Assembly: GCA_903960645.1 (NCBI GenBank)
Contig: CAJCBN010000197.1
Span: forward strand, 1 to 18,724
Source of the DNA: an uncultured Actinomycetes bacterium
GTDB lineage: Bacteria > Actinomycetota > Thermoleophilia > Gaiellales > F1-60-MAGs149
Direction: 5' to 3'
DNA: 18,724 nucleotides
Both the position numbers and the translations under genes were made by a program. The notes under the pieces are model-generated. The model worked only from the letters and a program-made list of their open reading frames with translations. It made no database searches and was not told the DNA's origin. This document shows positions 1-5,219 of this stretch, piece after piece; the stretch's first letter is position 1; each line of letters opens with the position of its first letter.

Positions 1-196
1 CAGCCTGATCGGCGCCATCCGCGACTCGTCGGTGCTGCTGACGATCGGCCTGCTCACGGGCATCGCGGCGATCGTCGTCGGGATCCTCGCGGTGTTGATC
101 GCGAAGCAAAAGGGCGGGACCTCCCGCGGCTTCCTCGTCTCCGTGGTGCTCGGCATCAGCGGCATCGCCATGTGGGCGCTCGTCTCCAGCGACTGA
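1..196 (+). CDS. C-terminal end of a small membrane protein (partial)
   Basis: Reading from base 2 gives about 64 codons ending in TGA at 194-196; the start lies before the window. The visible part has two hydrophobic stretches, roughly residues 12-35 and 44-61 of the fragment. They are separated by a short polar turn containing Lys-Gln-Lys-Gly-Gly and Ser-Arg-Gly, and the protein ends in Ser-Ser-Asp. The layout of a hydrophobic helix, a short basic loop and a Gly-rich second helix resembles the small two-helix DUF4190-like membrane proteins common in actinobacteria. That is only a resemblance and I do not recognise the family with confidence. No function is assigned. It is followed by a 157-bp gap before the toxin-antitoxin pair. 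Confidence 0.5.
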   Translation, partial: SLIGAIRDSSVLLTIGLLTGIAAIVVGILAVLIAKQKGGTSRGFLVSVVLGISGIAMWALVSSD

Positions 197-331
197 GGAC
201 GCTCGGCGCGACCAGCTGAGGGGTGCAGGCCGGCACAGCCGGTGAAGGTTCCGTGCGTCTGCGCGCGGGCCGGCACGGTTGCGTGTCGCCGCTGTCTGGC
301 TGCGCGCGCGACCGTGGACGAACCACGCACT

Positions 332-352
332 GTGTGACACGATTGTAGTCAC
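332..352 (+). promoter_or_regulatory. Candidate operator upstream of the toxin-antitoxin pair
   Basis: Just before the antitoxin ATG there is a perfect 9-nt palindrome with one central base (GTGT-G-ACAC, 332-340). It overlaps a spaced inverted repeat GTGAC (334-338) and GTCAC (348-352) with a 9-nt spacer. Phd/YefM antitoxins usually repress their own operons by binding short palindromes over the promoter, so the position fits autoregulation. No convincing -35/-10 pair was found around it. The role is inferred. Confidence 0.3.
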
Positions 353-353
353 C

Positions 354-662
354 ATGATCGTCGAATCTGTGCGTACCGTGAAGGCCCGCTTCTCCGAATT
401 CCTCGACCTCGTCGTGCTTGAGCGCGAGCAGGTGACCATCACGCGCAATGGGCGGCCTGAGGCCGTGCTGCTGAGCATGTCCGAGTACCGAGGGCTGCAC
501 GCGACGATCGAGCTGCTCTCGGACCCCGAGGCAATGGCAGCACTCGAGCGCGGGCGGCGCGATTTTGCCGAGGGACGCTTCATCGATGAAGAGGGCATCG
601 AGGCGCTTCGCGTAGAAATCGAAGCTCGTGGCGAAGGTGAGCGTCGAGACGATCACGCGTGA
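354..662 (+). CDS. Phd/YefM-family type II antitoxin
   Basis: The 102-residue product looks like a prevent-host-death/YefM antitoxin. An N-terminal segment (about residues 1-50) carries the typical pattern: a Ser-Val-Arg-Thr-Val-Lys-Ala-Arg-Phe start, a helix, then strands with VTITRNGRPEAVLLSMSEY, where the Asn-Gly-Arg-Pro turn and Ser-x-x-Glu-Tyr are hallmarks. The remainder is an acidic/basic helical tail that would wrap the toxin. An ATG at 354 is preferred over the upstream in-frame ATG at 279, because homologous sequence begins only here and palindromic sequence lies just upstream. It overlaps the toxin gene by 4 bp (GTGA), the usual translationally coupled antitoxin-first order. The antitoxin would neutralise the toxin and repress the operon. 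Confidence 0.85.
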   Translation: MIVESVRTVKARFSEFLDLVVLEREQVTITRNGRPEAVLLSMSEYRGLHATIELLSDPEAMAALERGRRDFAEGRFIDEEGIEALRVEIEARGEGERRDDHA

Positions 663-931
663 CGGGGCGCTACCGCGTTCACATGTCATCCGACGCGCAG
701 CGTGTCGTGCGCACGGAGTTGCCTCAGGATGTTGCGATCGGTGTCCTCGCGCTGGCACAACGAACCCTCGCCGTTGATCCCCGTTCGTGTGGGGAGCCGT
801 TGCCCGGGATCTACGATGGCCTTTGGGCGATCGAGCGGAGCGAGTACGTGTTGCACTACGAGATCGACGAGACGGATCGCGCTGTTCGCATCGTCATGAT
901 CAGGCCCCTGCCGGGGAGTCGCCTGGTCTAG
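659..931 (+). CDS. RelE/ParE-superfamily toxin
   Basis: The 90-residue partner of the upstream antitoxin starts at GTG 659 inside the antitoxin stop. It has the RelE/ParE layout: an N-terminal strand (YRVHMS), a helical hairpin with Leu-Pro-x-Asp-Val-Ala, a DPRSCGEPLPGI segment, then strands with the conserved LWAIERSEYVLHYEID core and a final VRIVMIRP strand. RelE-type members cut mRNA on the ribosome and ParE-type members inhibit gyrase; sequence alone does not decide which. The usual basic residue after Gly-Asp-Tyr is missing (SEYVLHYE instead of a DYR-type motif), and the C-terminus is short after the last strand, so activity is uncertain. An in-frame ATG at 683 is a possible alternative start. 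Its TAG stop shares the bases CTAG with the stop of the convergent dtxR gene. Confidence 0.8.
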   Translation: MTGRYRVHMSSDAQRVVRTELPQDVAIGVLALAQRTLAVDPRSCGEPLPGIYDGLWAIERSEYVLHYEIDETDRAVRIVMIRPLPGSRLV

Positions 932-1602
932 GCGCGCACGCTGATCTCGCTCGCCGTGGCGAGCGCGAGCGTGCACGTGGCACCAGCGGCGGTCAGCGTG
1001 ATCACGCCGGCCAGCTCGTCGACGGCCTCGACGCGGACGGTTGCCCCCGGGGTCAGGCCGCGCTCGGCGAGGTACTGCAGGAGGCGCGGGTCGCGGTCGG
1101 AGACGCGCAGGATCTCGACGGTCGCGCCGCCGGGCGCGTCGGTGAGGCGCTGCCACGGGTCGGACGGCACCGTGCCGTCGCGGGCCGGGATCGGATCGCC
1201 GTGCGGATCGCGGACGGGGTCGTCGAGCGCGGCCGCGATGCGATCCTCAAGCACCTCGGAGATGACGTGCTCGAGGCGATCGGCCTCGGCGTGGACGTCC
1301 TCCCACGACATGCCGAGCTGCTGGACGAGGTAGAGCTCGAGCAGCCGGTGGTGGCGGAGCACCTCGAGCGCGACCTGCTCGCCCTTCGGGGTGAGGACGA
1401 CGCCGCGGTACGGCTCGTGCTCGACCAGGCGGTACTGGTCGAGCTTCTTCATCATCCCCGTGACCGACGCGGTGGAGACGGCCAGCCGATCGCTGATCGC
1501 CTGCGTCTGCACGGGCGTGCCGCCGTTCTCCTCCGCGATCTGGTGGATCGTCTTGAGGTAGTCCTCCATGGACGAGCTGATGGCCGGCGTGCGCGCGCTC
1601 AT
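928..1602 (-). CDS. DtxR/MntR-family metal-dependent transcriptional regulator
   Basis: The 224-residue protein has the full DtxR layout. Residues 10-75 are a winged helix (SMEDYLKTIHQ, then a recognition helix with Ser-Thr-Ala-Ser-Val-Thr). Residues 76-140 are the dimerisation and metal-binding domain (RHHRLLE, VHAEADRLEHVISE, DPHGDPIP). Residues 155-224 are a C-terminal SH3-like FeoA domain. Likely ligands by alignment with DtxR and MntR are Asp14, His85, Glu89, His104, Asp108, Glu111 and His112. Asp14 matches MntR Asp8 rather than DtxR Met10, and Asp108 replaces DtxR Cys102, so the ancillary site is MntR-like, although the SH3 domain is of IdeR/DtxR type. It would repress metal-uptake genes when Mn(II) or Fe(II) is replete. 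It lies 48 bp downstream of the M20 gene on the same strand. ATG 1602 is supported by a -10-like hexamer placed for a leaderless transcript. Confidence 0.92.
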   Translation of the reverse strand: MSARTPAISSSMEDYLKTIHQIAEENGGTPVQTQAISDRLAVSTASVTGMMKKLDQYRLVEHEPYRGVVLTPKGEQVALEVLRHHRLLELYLVQQLGMSWEDVHAEADRLEHVISEVLEDRIAAALDDPVRDPHGDPIPARDGTVPSDPWQRLTDAPGGATVEILRVSDRDPRLLQYLAERGLTPGATVRVEAVDELAGVITLTAAGATCTLALATASEISVRA

Positions 1603-1615
1603 GCCGCGAAGCGTA
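1602..1615 (-). promoter_or_regulatory. TACGCT -10-like element at dtxR; 14-nt motif shared with the Fe-S carrier gene
   Basis: On the minus strand the sequence TACGCTTCGCGGCA runs straight into the dtxR ATG; its last A is the first base of the start codon. TACGCT fits the actinobacterial -10 pattern TANNNT and ends 7 nt before the ATG, so transcription would start at or next to the start codon (leaderless mRNA). No good -35 is visible. The same 14-mer with one change lies upstream of the A-type carrier gene (3372-3385), so it could instead be a binding site for a common regulator. Confidence 0.45.
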
Positions 1616-1650
1616 GCCGTGGGTGAACCCCGGTAGCGGGTCGGCGAGGC

Positions 1651-2736
1651 TCAGCCGCGGCAGAGGCGGTGGACCGCCTCGATGCGGGGCCCGACGGACG
1701 TCGCGTCGATCCACTCGTCGGGGCCGTGGTCGCCGCCGCCAATCGGCCCGAGCCCGTCGATCGTGGGCACCCCGATGCTCGACGCCCAGGAGCCGTCTGA
1801 CGCACCGGCGGCCAGCGCCTCCCGTGCGGGCGCGCCGACCTCGGCGAGGACGGCGAGAGCACGCTCGGCGAACGGCCCCGCGTGGTCGAGCGGGGGGAAG
1901 CCCGGGTCGTCGGAGCGCTGCAGCACGATGCCGTCGTGCTCGGCGAAGCGGCCGATCGCGGCGACGGCCCAGCGCAGATCCGCGAGCGTCAGGGCCCGCA
2001 CATCGATGGTCGCCGTCGCGCTGCCGGGCACGGTATTGCGGCCGACGCCCGCGTGCAGTTCCGTGATCGTGGCCTGCACGCCGGGGCGCGCGGCGTGGAT
2101 CTCCTCCTCGATGCGCAGGGCCTCGCGGGCGAGGGCCAGCAGCGCGGAGCGGCCCACGGCGCGCTCTGTGCCGGCGTGGGCATCGCGCCCGGCGGCCGTC
2201 AGCGTCAGCCACGTCACGGCCATCCGGGTGGTGACGATTGCGCCGTCGGCCCGTCCGCACTCGAGGCAGATCGCGCGCGTCGCGTCGCGCCAGTCGGCGA
2301 GGCACGACGGCTCGGTGAGGCGCCCCTCCTCGTCCGGGACGATCCATAGCTCGACGCGGCCGTGCGTCGGGTCGGGGTCGCGGGCCAGCCGGCCGAGCGC
2401 GCCGAGGCCGACCAGCAGGCCACCCCGCATATCGGCGACGCCGGGTCCGAGCAGGAGCTCGCCGCGGCGCTCGACGGGACGTAAGGCCGCCGTGCCGACG
2501 GGGTAGACGGTGTCGTGATGGCCGATCAGCAGCACGCGCTCGGCGGCAGGCCCCTGCGTCGAGATGACGACGAGCGGGCCGTCGGCGGTCTCCCGCACCT
2601 CGGCCTCGAGCCCATCGGCGCGCGCCCACTCGCTGAGGAGCGCGGCAGATCGGGCGAGCCCAGCGGCGTCGCCGGTGGGGGAGTCGACCGCGCAGAGGGC
2701 GGTCAGCCGCTCAACGAACCCGGCCGGTGGCTCCAC
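1651..2736 (-). CDS. M20-family zinc metallopeptidase (ArgE/DapE/carboxypeptidase G2-like)
   Basis: With a GTG start at 2736 the product has 361 residues. The co-catalytic two-metal site of M20 peptidases is complete. His73 and Asp75 lie in LLIGHHDTVYP, bridging Asp102 in GVADMRGG, general-base Glu136 and ligand Glu137 in PDEEGRLTEP, Glu159 in CLECGRADG, and the last ligand His337 in GGGDHGPDE. Between the two halves of the catalytic domain sits the lid/dimerisation domain (about residues 170-285), with the AHAGTE motif. The family hydrolyses C-terminal or N-acyl amide bonds of small substrates in the cytoplasm; the substrate cannot be named. The pattern is closest to the carboxypeptidase G2/ArgE-like branch. 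The longer in-frame start at 2829 would overlap the S4 gene by about 90 bp and adds non-homologous residues. The GTG start has its own ribosome-binding site and lies 1 bp after the S4 stop. Confidence 0.88.
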   Translation of the reverse strand: MEPPAGFVERLTALCAVDSPTGDAAGLARSAALLSEWARADGLEAEVRETADGPLVVISTQGPAAERVLLIGHHDTVYPVGTAALRPVERRGELLLGPGVADMRGGLLVGLGALGRLARDPDPTHGRVELWIVPDEEGRLTEPSCLADWRDATRAICLECGRADGAIVTTRMAVTWLTLTAAGRDAHAGTERAVGRSALLALAREALRIEEEIHAARPGVQATITELHAGVGRNTVPGSATATIDVRALTLADLRWAVAAIGRFAEHDGIVLQRSDDPGFPPLDHAGPFAERALAVLAEVGAPAREALAAGASDGSWASSIGVPTIDGLGPIGGGDHGPDEWIDATSVGPRIEAVHRLCRG

Positions 2737-2737
2737 C

Positions 2738-2953
2738 TCAGACCTCGACCACCCGGACGGGATCCTGCTCGGGCACCGTGACGACGTCGCCGTCGCGCAA
2801 CGTGCGACCGCGGCGTGCGTCGACCTCACCGTTGACCAGCACGACGCCTTCGGCCAGGAGCGCCTTGGCGTCTCCGCCCGTGTCGACGAGGCCGGCGAAC
2901 TTCATCAGCTGCCCGAGGTCGATGCCCCCGGCGCGCACCTCAACGTCGCGCAC
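2738..2953 (-). CDS. Small S4-domain RNA-binding protein (YbcJ/YaaA-like)
   Basis: The 71-residue protein is essentially a lone S4 domain. It has the pattern IDLGQLMKFAGLVDTGGDAK, then LLAEGVVLVNGEVDARRGRTL and a final DGDVVTV strand. These are the helix-turn-helix and beta elements that bind structured RNA in ribosomal protein S4, pseudouridine synthases and the free-standing YbcJ/YaaA proteins. The target RNA is unknown. It starts with GTG at 2953, 3 bp after the Fe-S carrier stop, and ends 1 bp before the M20 gene, so the three genes are almost certainly one transcript. The free-standing S4 protein in Firmicutes lies near DNA-replication genes, so the link with Fe-S assembly here is a local arrangement and not evidence of function. 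Confidence 0.85.
   Translation of the reverse strand: MRDVEVRAGGIDLGQLMKFAGLVDTGGDAKALLAEGVVLVNGEVDARRGRTLRDGDVVTVPEQDPVRVVEV
2743..2746 (-). promoter_or_regulatory. Ribosome-binding site that fixes the M20 gene GTG start
   Basis: GAGG on the minus strand lies 6 nt before the GTG at 2736 and inside the last codons of the S4 gene. It supports translation starting at GTG 2736 rather than at the upstream ATG at 2829, and suggests coupling to the S4 gene. Confidence 0.5.
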
Positions 2954-2956
2954 GCG

Positions 2957-3367
2957 CTAGGCCGACGCGCAGGTGGAGCAGCCGCCGGCGGAGGCGGTGG
3001 TGCCTTCGCCCTCCTCCTCGCCTTCCTTGAGCTGGAAGGAGGTGCCGCAGCCGCAGCCGGAGACGGTGTTCGGATTCGTGATCGAGAAGCCGGTGCCGTT
3101 GAGGCCGTCGACGAAGTCGATGTCGGCGCCGACCAGGTACGGCATGGAGAACGGATCGACGAGGACCTTGACGCCGTGCGCCTCGATCACCTCATCGCCG
3201 TCCTGGGGGCCGGTGTCGAAGCCGAGCGCGTACTGGAAGCCCGAGCAGCCACCGCCCTGCACGGCGACGCGCAGCGCGGACAGCTCGGCGTCGTCCTCGG
3301 CGGCGAGGAACTCGCGCACCTTGTCGGCGGCCTTCTCGGTGATGGTGATCTGCAGTTGCGTGCTCAT
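2957..3367 (-). CDS. erpA: A-type Fe-S cluster carrier/insertion protein (HesB/IscA/ErpA family)
   Basis: The first 113 residues are a full A-type carrier domain. It has the three conserved cluster-binding cysteines: Cys41 in GGGCSGFQY, and Cys105 and Cys107 in SGCGCGTSF. It also has the family LVDPFSMPYLVGADIDFVDG segment. Such proteins accept [2Fe-2S] or [4Fe-4S] clusters from the assembly scaffold and pass them to apo-enzymes in the cytoplasm. After the usual end there is an unusual tail of about 23 residues: an acidic Glu/Gly stretch, then Gly-Gly-Cys130-Ser-Thr-Cys133. It is the first gene of the minus-strand cluster and is divergent from nuo, whose product needs many clusters. The symbol is a family-level assignment; ErpA, IscA and SufA types cannot be separated reliably here. 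ATG 3367 is preceded by GAGG. Confidence 0.9.
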   Translation of the reverse strand: MSTQLQITITEKAADKVREFLAAEDDAELSALRVAVQGGGCSGFQYALGFDTGPQDGDEVIEAHGVKVLVDPFSMPYLVGADIDFVDGLNGTGFSITNPNTVSGCGCGTSFQLKEGEEEGEGTTASAGGCSTCASA

Positions 3368-3371
3368 CGCG

Positions 3372-3385
3372 TGCCTCGAAGCGTA
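3372..3385 (-). promoter_or_regulatory. TACGCT -10-like element upstream of the Fe-S carrier gene (second copy of the shared motif)
   Basis: The minus strand reads TACGCTTCGAGGCA, identical to the element at dtxR (1602-1615) in 13 of 14 positions. Here it ends 4 nt before the ATG at 3367, so a -10 function would give a 5' leader of only about 5 nt. The GAGG within it could also act as a ribosome-binding site if transcription starts further upstream. A TTGTCA hexamer (minus strand, 3421-3426) is too far away (35 nt) to be its -35. Confidence 0.4.
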
Positions 3386-3439
3386 TCGGATGCGGGAGCC
3401 GAGGAGGATCCCTGCACCGGTGACAACGCGGATCCGTCA

Positions 3440-3550
3440 CGCGGCATTCCCGCGGGCGGCTTGTGACACTTCCTCGGGCGCCGTTCGATGCCGCGCGATC
3501 CGTTGTGGGGAGCGGGTTTGCGGCATTCGGCACACACTCCGAGGCCGGAG
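3440..3550. promoter_or_regulatory. Repeat-rich part of the divergent erpA-nuo intergenic region
   Basis: The 263-bp gap between the two divergent operons holds several short repeats. CGCGGCAT (3440-3447) recurs inverted as ATGCCGCG (3488-3495) and again as GCGGCAT (3520-3526). GATCCGT occurs at 3431-3437 and 3497-3503. CTCCG/CGGAG (3537-3550) is an inverted repeat with a 4-nt loop, directly before the candidate nuo -35. These could be operator sites for one or both operons. The function is not shown by the sequence. Confidence 0.3.
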
Positions 3551-3552
3551 GT

Positions 3553-3582
3553 TTGTAGCGTGCCGGGCGACCCTGCTACGGT
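3553..3582 (+). promoter_or_regulatory. Candidate promoter of the nuo operon
   Basis: TTGTAG (3553-3558) and TACGGT (3577-3582) are separated by 18 bp. The -10 fits the actinobacterial TANNNT pattern, while the -35 matches TTGACA at only the first three positions. Transcription would start near 3590, giving a leader of about 40 nt before the nuoA GTG at 3631. It is the best candidate in the gap but is not certain. Confidence 0.35.
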
Positions 3583-3630
3583 TGCCCGAGCCGTTGGCAT
3601 GGGGCGACGGCTGAACCCATTGGGGAGCGC

Positions 3631-4002
3631 GTGCTCGGAGACTGGGCCTCCTATCTCGTCTACCTGCTGTTCTCGGCTGCTATCGCCGGGTCGCTCCTGG
3701 CGGGGTCCCTGCTGTGGTCGCGCTTCTTCCACCGCAAGCTGCGCACCGGCCGCCAGAAGACCCTCGTCTTCGAGTCCGGCGTCTCGCCGGGCGAGTTCAA
3801 GCCGTCCAACTTCTCGGTCAACTACTACCTGACCGCGATGCTCTTCATCATCTTCGACATCGAGATCGTCTTTCTCTACCCGATCGCCGTGAACCTCGAC
3901 ATGCTCGGGCTCTTCGGGCTCATCGAGCTCTTCGTCTTCGTCGGAATTCTCGCCGTCGGCTACATCTACATCTGGCGGAAGGGAGCGCTCGAATGGCACT
4001 GA
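3631..4002 (+). CDS. nuoA: NADH-quinone oxidoreductase subunit A
   Basis: The 123-residue membrane protein is the ND3 homologue at the heel of complex I. It helps form the quinone tunnel and the first proton path. It has three hydrophobic helices (about residues 8-32, 63-88 and 92-115). The signature FSVNYYLTAMLFIIFDIEIV (residues 61-80) and the loop FESGVSPGEF are clear. The loop has Ser where mitochondrial ND3 has the redox-sensitive Cys. The protein ends in the family-typical Glu-Trp-His. GTG 3631 is chosen because the product then begins like other NuoA proteins; a purine-rich GGGGAG lies only 3 nt upstream, closer than usual. Its 3' end overlaps nuoB by 10 bp, and it is the first gene of the operon. 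Confidence 0.95.
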   Translation: MLGDWASYLVYLLFSAAIAGSLLAGSLLWSRFFHRKLRTGRQKTLVFESGVSPGEFKPSNFSVNYYLTAMLFIIFDIEIVFLYPIAVNLDMLGLFGLIELFVFVGILAVGYIYIWRKGALEWH

Positions 4003-4598
4003 GGCCCGACGAGCCGCACGACCGCCCGGTCGTCGTGCCCGCATCCCTGGCCGCTCCGAGCGGCGCCGTTGTGATCCCGCCCGCGCAGGTGCGCCGCTCG
4101 CTGCGCTCGACCGATCTCGAGCAGGTCGTCATGACGACGTCGCTCGAGAAGGTCTTCAAGATGGCGACCGCCAACTCGATGTGGCCGTTCGGCTTCGGCC
4201 TCGCCTGCTGCGCGATGGAGATGATCGCGATGATCTCCTCGGCCCGCTACGACGTCGCCCGCTTCGGCTCCGAGGTGGTGCGCGCCACGCCGCGCCAGTC
4301 CGACCTGATGATCGTGTCGGGACGCGTCGCGCACAAGATGGCCGAGCCGATCCGCCAGCTGTACGAGCAGATGCTCGAGCCGAAGTACGTGATGGCGATG
4401 GGCGCCTGCTCCTCGACGGGCGGCATGTTCTCGAACTACTCGGTGCTCCAGGGCGTCGACAAGATCGTCCCGGTCGACGTCTACGTGCCCGGCTGCCCGC
4501 CGCGGCCCGAGGCCGTGATGGAGGGCCTGATGGTCCTGCAGGAGCGGATCAAGTCGGGCATCCCCTCGGCCTCGCAGCAGCAGGAGTCGCAGTCGTGA
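3993..4598 (+). CDS. nuoB: NADH-quinone oxidoreductase subunit B (cluster N2)
   Basis: This is the 201-residue PSST homologue. It carries the terminal [4Fe-4S] cluster N2, which hands electrons to quinone at the membrane interface. The ligands are visible: adjacent Cys72 and Cys73 in GLACCAMEM, Cys139 in GACSSTGGMF and Cys168 in YVPGCPPRPE. The NSMWPFGFGL segment before the first pair is also conserved. The first ~45 residues are Pro/Val/Arg-rich and poorly conserved, as usual in this subunit. ATG 3993 has a strong GGGAG 7 nt upstream, inside the end of nuoA. Starts further upstream in this frame would lie within nuoA and add unrelated residues. The gene overlaps nuoA by 10 bp and nuoC by 4 bp. 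Confidence 0.97.
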   Translation: MALRPDEPHDRPVVVPASLAAPSGAVVIPPAQVRRSLRSTDLEQVVMTTSLEKVFKMATANSMWPFGFGLACCAMEMIAMISSARYDVARFGSEVVRATPRQSDLMIVSGRVAHKMAEPIRQLYEQMLEPKYVMAMGACSSTGGMFSNYSVLQGVDKIVPVDVYVPGCPPRPEAVMEGLMVLQERIKSGIPSASQQQESQS

Positions 4599-5218
4599 AC
4601 GACCTGCTGCAGATCAGCGGCCCCACCTGGGGCGAGCCGGACACCGCGGCGGCCGATCGCATCGAGGCCGCGCTCGGCGCCGACGCGATCGAGCGCCGTG
4701 TCGAGCACCGCGGCGAGCTCACGCTCGACCTGCCGCTCGACCGCTACATCGAGGTCTGCACCTACCTCCGCGATCAGGAGGGCTACGACCTCCTGTCCGA
4801 CGTGACGGTGGTCGACTACCTCGGCTACGCCGGCGAGGTCGCGGGTTACTGGGGCGGCGACGGGCGCGACATCAACCGCGACTCGCACTCCGGCAAGCGC
4901 GCCATCCCCGAGCCCGCCGGTCCCAAGCGCTTCGGCGTCTCGGCCACCTTCGCCAAGGTCATGACCGTCACCGACGGCAACCATCGCCGCCTGCGCGTGC
5001 GCGTCTGGGTCGAGGACGGCGAGTCCGTCCCGAGCCTCGTGCCGGTCTACCCGTCGGCCGACTTCCACGAGCGCGAGGCGTTCGACATGCTCGGTATCGA
5101 CTTCGCCGGGCACCCGAACCTGCGCCGGATTCTGATGCCGGAGGACTGGGGCGGACACCCGCAGCGCAAGGACTATCCCATCGGCGGCGAGCCCGTCCAG
5201 TTCTCGGACGAGGTCTGA
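4595..5218 (+). CDS. nuoC: NADH-quinone oxidoreductase subunit C
   Basis: The 207-residue 30-kDa subunit has no cofactor and helps pack the connecting module against NuoD. The family signature lies near the end: FHEREAFDMLGIDFAGHPNL (about residues 157-176), then RRILMPEDWGGHPQRKDYP. The N-terminal part holds a ferredoxin-like fold ending in VVDYLG. Between that segment and the RFGVSATF strand lies a polar, Gly-rich stretch of about 32 residues (79-110). It is longer than the link I expect in the shorter NuoC proteins and may be a lineage-specific loop. The GTG start at 4595 overlaps the nuoB stop (GTGA), with GGAG 8 nt upstream. It is separate from nuoD, unlike the fused nuoCD of enterobacteria. 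Confidence 0.95.
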   Translation: MNDLLQISGPTWGEPDTAAADRIEAALGADAIERRVEHRGELTLDLPLDRYIEVCTYLRDQEGYDLLSDVTVVDYLGYAGEVAGYWGGDGRDINRDSHSGKRAIPEPAGPKRFGVSATFAKVMTVTDGNHRRLRVRVWVEDGESVPSLVPVYPSADFHEREAFDMLGIDFAGHPNLRRILMPEDWGGHPQRKDYPIGGEPVQFSDEV

Positions 5219-5219
5219 C

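Noticed and set aside
230..242. CCGGC-ACA-GCCGG hairpin after the first partial gene, as a terminator
   Set aside because: The stem is only 5 bp and no T-run follows. A 9-bp direct repeat GGCCGGCAC (228-236 and 268-276) nearby suggests low-complexity GC-rich sequence.
156..758. A 200-codon minus-strand frame opposite the toxin-antitoxin pair
   Set aside because: It has no family resemblance and covers a well-supported antitoxin-toxin pair on the plus strand.
1247..2629. A 460-codon minus-strand frame across the M20 and dtxR genes
   Set aside because: It is an Arg/Ala-rich shadow in a different frame of two genes with complete catalytic and metal-binding motifs, and it would run through their junction.
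2737..2829. A longer M20 protein starting at ATG 2829
   Set aside because: The added 31 residues do not resemble the family, would overlap most of the S4 domain end, and GTG 2736 has a well-placed GAGG.
3421..3466. TGACAA and TTGTGA words as a Rex-type redox operator for nuo
   Set aside because: A Rex site needs TTGTGA and TCACAA about 6 nt apart. Here the second half is TGACAA, on the wrong side and 34 bp away.
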